A stretch of 24,432 bases of DNA from Clostridiales bacterium UBA1389 (GTDB taxonomy: Bacteria > Bacillota > Clostridia > Oscillospirales > CAG-382). Location of the stretch: assembly GCA_002305335.1 (NCBI GenBank), contig DBQR01000037.1, positions 1 through 24,432 of the forward strand, read 5' to 3'. Below the pieces are notes generated by a model. That model was given only the letters and a program-made list of their open reading frames with translations. It was not told the DNA's origin and did no database searches. Position numbers and translations under genes: made by a program. Below, piece by piece: positions 22,162 through 24,432 of this stretch (its first letter is position 1; each line of letters begins with the position of its first letter).

Positions 22162-23804
22162 TAAAGATTCTCCTTAAACTTTGTAATTCTCCCTGTCGTT
22201 TTGTCATAGCCCAATATCTGCATAATGGCAAATAAGTCGGGGGAGTTTTGCTTTCCGGTTACGGCTATCCGTATAAAGGAGGAAACATCGGCAACACTGC
22301 CTTTGTATTTTTCCGGGTTTGCCTTGTACTCCTTCATATCCGGACAAAAACCGTATTCTGATGCGATTTTTTTAATTTTATTAAACCATTCGTTCTGGTC
22401 GTCTTTTGGTGAGTAGTTTTGTATGAATTCCGTAAGGATTTTTTTAATATCCTCTTTGTCGAATCCTTCAAGGCTGTCTCTGACTTCAAAGCATTCCTCA
22501 AAGATAAAGCCCATATAGTCTTTTACTTCGCTCCAGGCGGCTATATCCTTTCTGGGCTTGTTCCCCCCCCGGCCGATGTCCAGTGTCCGGATAGCCTTGT
22601 CTTTGTGTTCCGAAAGCACACCGGCAAAGGGTTTGTCGAATTCCTCCGCCCAATTAAGGGTGGCGTTATATACCTGTTCCGCCGTAAACTTTGAAATCAG
22701 ATTTTTTGAAATGTCCCTCAGCTTCGCTTCGTCAAAAAGGGAGCCGGCGGGGTTCATCTTTTTATAGGAAAATTGAAATTTGTCGGGGGAAATATCGGGG
22801 TTCAGCCGCCGCCAGTCCTCAAAATTGGAATTGAGTATGGTAAGCATATATTCATATATGGTTGCCACCGGATAACCCGCCTTTTTATAGAAGGAAAGGG
22901 CGGCTTCGGGGTCTTTACGCTTTGAAAACTTCCGCTTGGAAGTGCCCTCCATCTTCATAAGGGGTCCTATGTGGAGATATTTCGGGAGCTTAAAGCCCAG
23001 AGCCTTAAATAACTGTATATGCAATGGCAGGGAGGGGAGCCATTCGTCCCCCCGCACCACATGGGTTGTCCTCATTAGATGGTCGTCAACGGCGTGGGCG
23101 AAGTGGTAGGTGGGGACGCCGTCGGACTTTATAAGCACATGGTCTATGTCGTTTTCGCTTATTTCCACCCTTCCCTTAATAAGGTCGTCAAAGGGGTGCT
23201 TGTTTTGCCGGTTTCCCTCCGAACGGAAGCGCAGTACCCAGGGGGTGCCCTTTTTAAGCTCCGCTTCTATATCCTCAAGGGTTCTGTCCCGCCAGATAGC
23301 CCATTTGCCGTAGTAGCCCGGGTCGCATTTCGATTCCGTCTGCCGACTGCGGATTTCATTAAGCTGGTCTTCGGTGCAGAAGCAGGGATAGGCCATACCC
23401 TGACTTACCAGGAGTTTGGCATAGCAGTGATATATTTTAACCCGCTGTCGCTGTCGGTAGGGGCCGTAGTTGCCGAAATCCCCGTCGGCGGTTGCTCCTT
23501 CGTCAAAGACAATACCGCAATATTTAAGACCGTCAATCAGGACCTTAACCGCTCCTTTGACCTCCCGCTTGGCGTCGGTGTCCTCGATGCGCAGGAAAAG
23601 CACCCCGCCGGACTGGTGCGCCATCCTTTCGGAGGTCAGCCCCTGCAGGATGTTCCCCAGATGGACAAAGCCGGTGGGGGAGGGGGCAAGGCGGGTTACA
23701 ATCGCCCCTTCGGGGAGGTTGCGGGGCGGATATTTCGCCTCGTAATACTCCGGTGTTTCGGTTATTTCGGGATAAAGCATTTCGGCAAGTTTGTTGTAGT
23801 CCAT
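22161..23804 (-). CDS. gltX: Glutamyl-tRNA synthetase
   Basis: GluRS charges tRNA-Glu; in organisms with GatCAB a non-discriminating form also mischarges tRNA-Gln. I start at the ATG at 23804 (MDYNKLAEMLYPE), 547 residues, because GGAGG lies 5 nt upstream. A longer frame from 23888 would translate through the repeat element. The HIGH motif reads HLGN at 48-51 within RLAPSPTGFVHLGN, and the KMSKS motif reads KFSKRKD at 292-298. The C-terminal half (about 330-547) is the anticodon-binding domain. Identity as GluRS rather than GlnRS rests on the bacterial RxAPSPTGxxHxGN signature. It is the first gene of a two-gene unit with glnS. Confidence 0.95.
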   Translation of the reverse strand: MDYNKLAEMLYPEITETPEYYEAKYPPRNLPEGAIVTRLAPSPTGFVHLGNILQGLTSERMAHQSGGVLFLRIEDTDAKREVKGAVKVLIDGLKYCGIVFDEGATADGDFGNYGPYRQRQRVKIYHCYAKLLVSQGMAYPCFCTEDQLNEIRSRQTESKCDPGYYGKWAIWRDRTLEDIEAELKKGTPWVLRFRSEGNRQNKHPFDDLIKGRVEISENDIDHVLIKSDGVPTYHFAHAVDDHLMRTTHVVRGDEWLPSLPLHIQLFKALGFKLPKYLHIGPLMKMEGTSKRKFSKRKDPEAALSFYKKAGYPVATIYEYMLTILNSNFEDWRRLNPDISPDKFQFSYKKMNPAGSLFDEAKLRDISKNLISKFTAEQVYNATLNWAEEFDKPFAGVLSEHKDKAIRTLDIGRGGNKPRKDIAAWSEVKDYMGFIFEECFEVRDSLEGFDKEDIKKILTEFIQNYSPKDDQNEWFNKIKKIASEYGFCPDMKEYKANPEKYKGSVADVSSFIRIAVTGKQNSPDLFAIMQILGYDKTTGRITKFKENL

Positions 23805-23826
23805 TGTTTCCTCCATTAAGATGAGT

Positions 23827-23883
23827 AGCCTTCCCCTGGAGGGGAAGGTGTCAGCCGAAGGCTGACGGATGAGGGGTAGTGCC
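23827..23883. repeat. Half copy of the repeat element upstream of gltX
   Basis: AGCC-TTCCCC-TGGA-GGGGAAGG, then TGTCAGCC-GAA-GGCTGACG, ATGAGGGGTAGTGCC: the same sequence and orientation as the left end of the element at 20279-20333, with only a few differences, mainly in the first loop. The two hairpins are 23829-23848 and 23850-23866. The right-hand arm is absent, so this is a solitary end. It lies 23 nt upstream of the gltX start and would be in the gltX leader. Confidence 0.75.
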
Positions 23884-23946
23884 GACACTCTGGATGTGCA
23901 GTTTCCCTATCAATTATTTACATATCTTACAGCAGTAAAATGTCAG
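23884..23946 (-). promoter_or_regulatory. Possible gltX promoter region
   Basis: An A/T-rich stretch between the repeat and the DUF559 gene. On the minus strand CTGACA (23946-23941, 5 of 6 to -35) is followed by TATGTA (23924-23919) after 16 bp, a weak -10. No better pair is seen. gltX might instead be transcribed from a promoter upstream of the DUF559 gene. Confidence 0.3.
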
Positions 23947-23948
23947 GT

Positions 23949-24332
23949 TTACATATATTCCAATTCGACTTTTTTACTTAAATCCTTAACCATGGCATCT
24001 ATTGCTTTGCACACATTATCAAATGATTTATTAACTTCAGAGTTCCAGAACCGAACCACGGTTACCCCGAATTCGTTGAGGTACTCCATTCTGATTATAT
24101 CTTTTGTGGTTTTATCCTCTTCAAGATGATGTAATCCGTCAAGCTCTATGGCAAGCTTTACGGAAGGACAGTAAAAATCAACTATGAAATATCCGATTAT
24201 TCGTTGACGGTAAAACTGAACGGGGTAACTGCGAAGAAAGTCATACCAAAGACGTTTTTCCTCTTTGGTCATATTTTTACGGAGTGTTTGGCTTATGTCC
24301 TTAATTTCAGTATTTCTCGGAAGACGACCCAT
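23949..24332 (-). CDS. DUF559-family putative endonuclease
   Basis: A 127-residue protein from the ATG at 24332 (MGRLPRN), chosen because it follows a CGAGGTG site 3-5 nt upstream. The longer start at 24380 has no ribosome-binding site. The fold is that of DUF559/Vsr-like PD-(D/E)XK nucleases: LRKNMTKEEKRLWYDFLR (17-34), FYRQRIIGYFIVDFYCP with D52, and AIELDG with E63 and D65, then FGVTVVRFWNSEV. Such genes are widespread, usually alone, and of unknown function; nuclease activity is inferred from the fold. It has an A+T-richer codon use than the neighbouring aminoacyl-tRNA synthetase genes, which may reflect recent acquisition. A TATACT (-10-like, 24415-24410) lies upstream. Confidence 0.85.
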   Translation of the reverse strand: MGRLPRNTEIKDISQTLRKNMTKEEKRLWYDFLRSYPVQFYRQRIIGYFIVDFYCPSVKLAIELDGLHHLEEDKTTKDIIRMEYLNEFGVTVVRFWNSEVNKSFDNVCKAIDAMVKDLSKKVELEYM

Positions 24333-24432
24333 ATACACCTCGCTAAGAAAAGCGGTGGTTTTAGTGGGCAATAATGCCATTGAGGGAGTATTTTTTACTG
24401 ATTCCGAAAAGTATATTTATTTTCGTTTTTCC

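Noticed and set aside
23079..23819. Plus-strand open frame of about 246 codons opposite gltX
   Set aside because: Antisense shadow of gltX with no family resemblance and no ribosome-binding site.
23805..23888. N-terminal extension of gltX to an ATG at 23888
   Set aside because: The added 28 residues are a translation of the palindromic repeat, and the GGAGG is placed for the ATG at 23804.
24333..24380. Longer start for the DUF559 gene
   Set aside because: No Shine-Dalgarno upstream of the ATG at 24380, while the ATG at 24332 has one.

Overview
The window comes from a Gram-positive bacterium, most probably an uncultivated member of the class Clostridia (Oscillospirales/Christensenellales-like). 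The evidence is the gene order of one fused S10-spc-alpha ribosomal protein cluster that includes adk, map, a small KOW-domain gene and infA, the Zn-ribbon form of adenylate kinase, the short zinc-binding S14, Shine-Dalgarno sites of the AGGAGG type, a T-box leader, and short palindromic intergenic repeats of a kind seen in this class. The species cannot be named from the sequence alone.

Region 1 (1-15405, minus strand) is one uninterrupted run of 31 genes, transcribed from high to low coordinates: rpsJ-rplC-rplD-rplW-rplB-rpsS-rplV-rpsC-rplP-rpmC-rpsQ-rplN-rplX-rplE-rpsZ(S14)-rpsH-rplF-rplR-rpsE-rpmD-rplO-secY-adk-map-KOW gene-infA-rpmJ-rpsM-rpsK-rpsD-rpoA-rplQ. Spacing is mostly 2-30 nt with several stop/start overlaps, so it reads as one transcription unit. 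Its end lies outside the window. Two of these genes are easy to miss: rpmJ (37 codons) and infA, which has no ATG, GTG or TTG start and must begin at CTG or ATT.

Region 2 (15406-15778) is a divergent control region. A good promoter fires leftward into the ribosomal operon (TTGACA-17-TAAACT) and another fires rightward (TTTACA-16-TATAAT). Between their -35 boxes is a cluster of related repeats, including a 9-5-9 palindrome that covers the rightward -35 box.

Region 3 (15779-18508, plus strand) is a small operon: a stand-alone TSCPD-domain protein, a PgcA-type phosphoglucomutase/phosphomannomutase and a cytosolic glycerophosphodiester phosphodiesterase. Region 4 (18509-20275) is a T-box leader with a UGG (Trp) specifier and an intrinsic terminator, controlling an orphan trpB2-type tryptophan synthase beta chain with no trpA beside it. 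A palindrome-rich, MITE-like repeat and a bidirectional terminator follow.

Region 5 (20602-24380, minus strand) holds gltX and glnS, coupled through a TAATG overlap, with half of the same repeat just upstream of gltX, and a DUF559-type putative endonuclease before that. GlnRS appears to lack 29 consecutive residues of its glutamine-binding core, which is the most striking anomaly here. I see no transposase, CRISPR array, phage gene, tRNA or rRNA, and no wholly new multi-gene system. The novel-looking items are local: the GlnRS deletion, the non-AUG infA start, the divergent-promoter repeat cluster and the repeat element.
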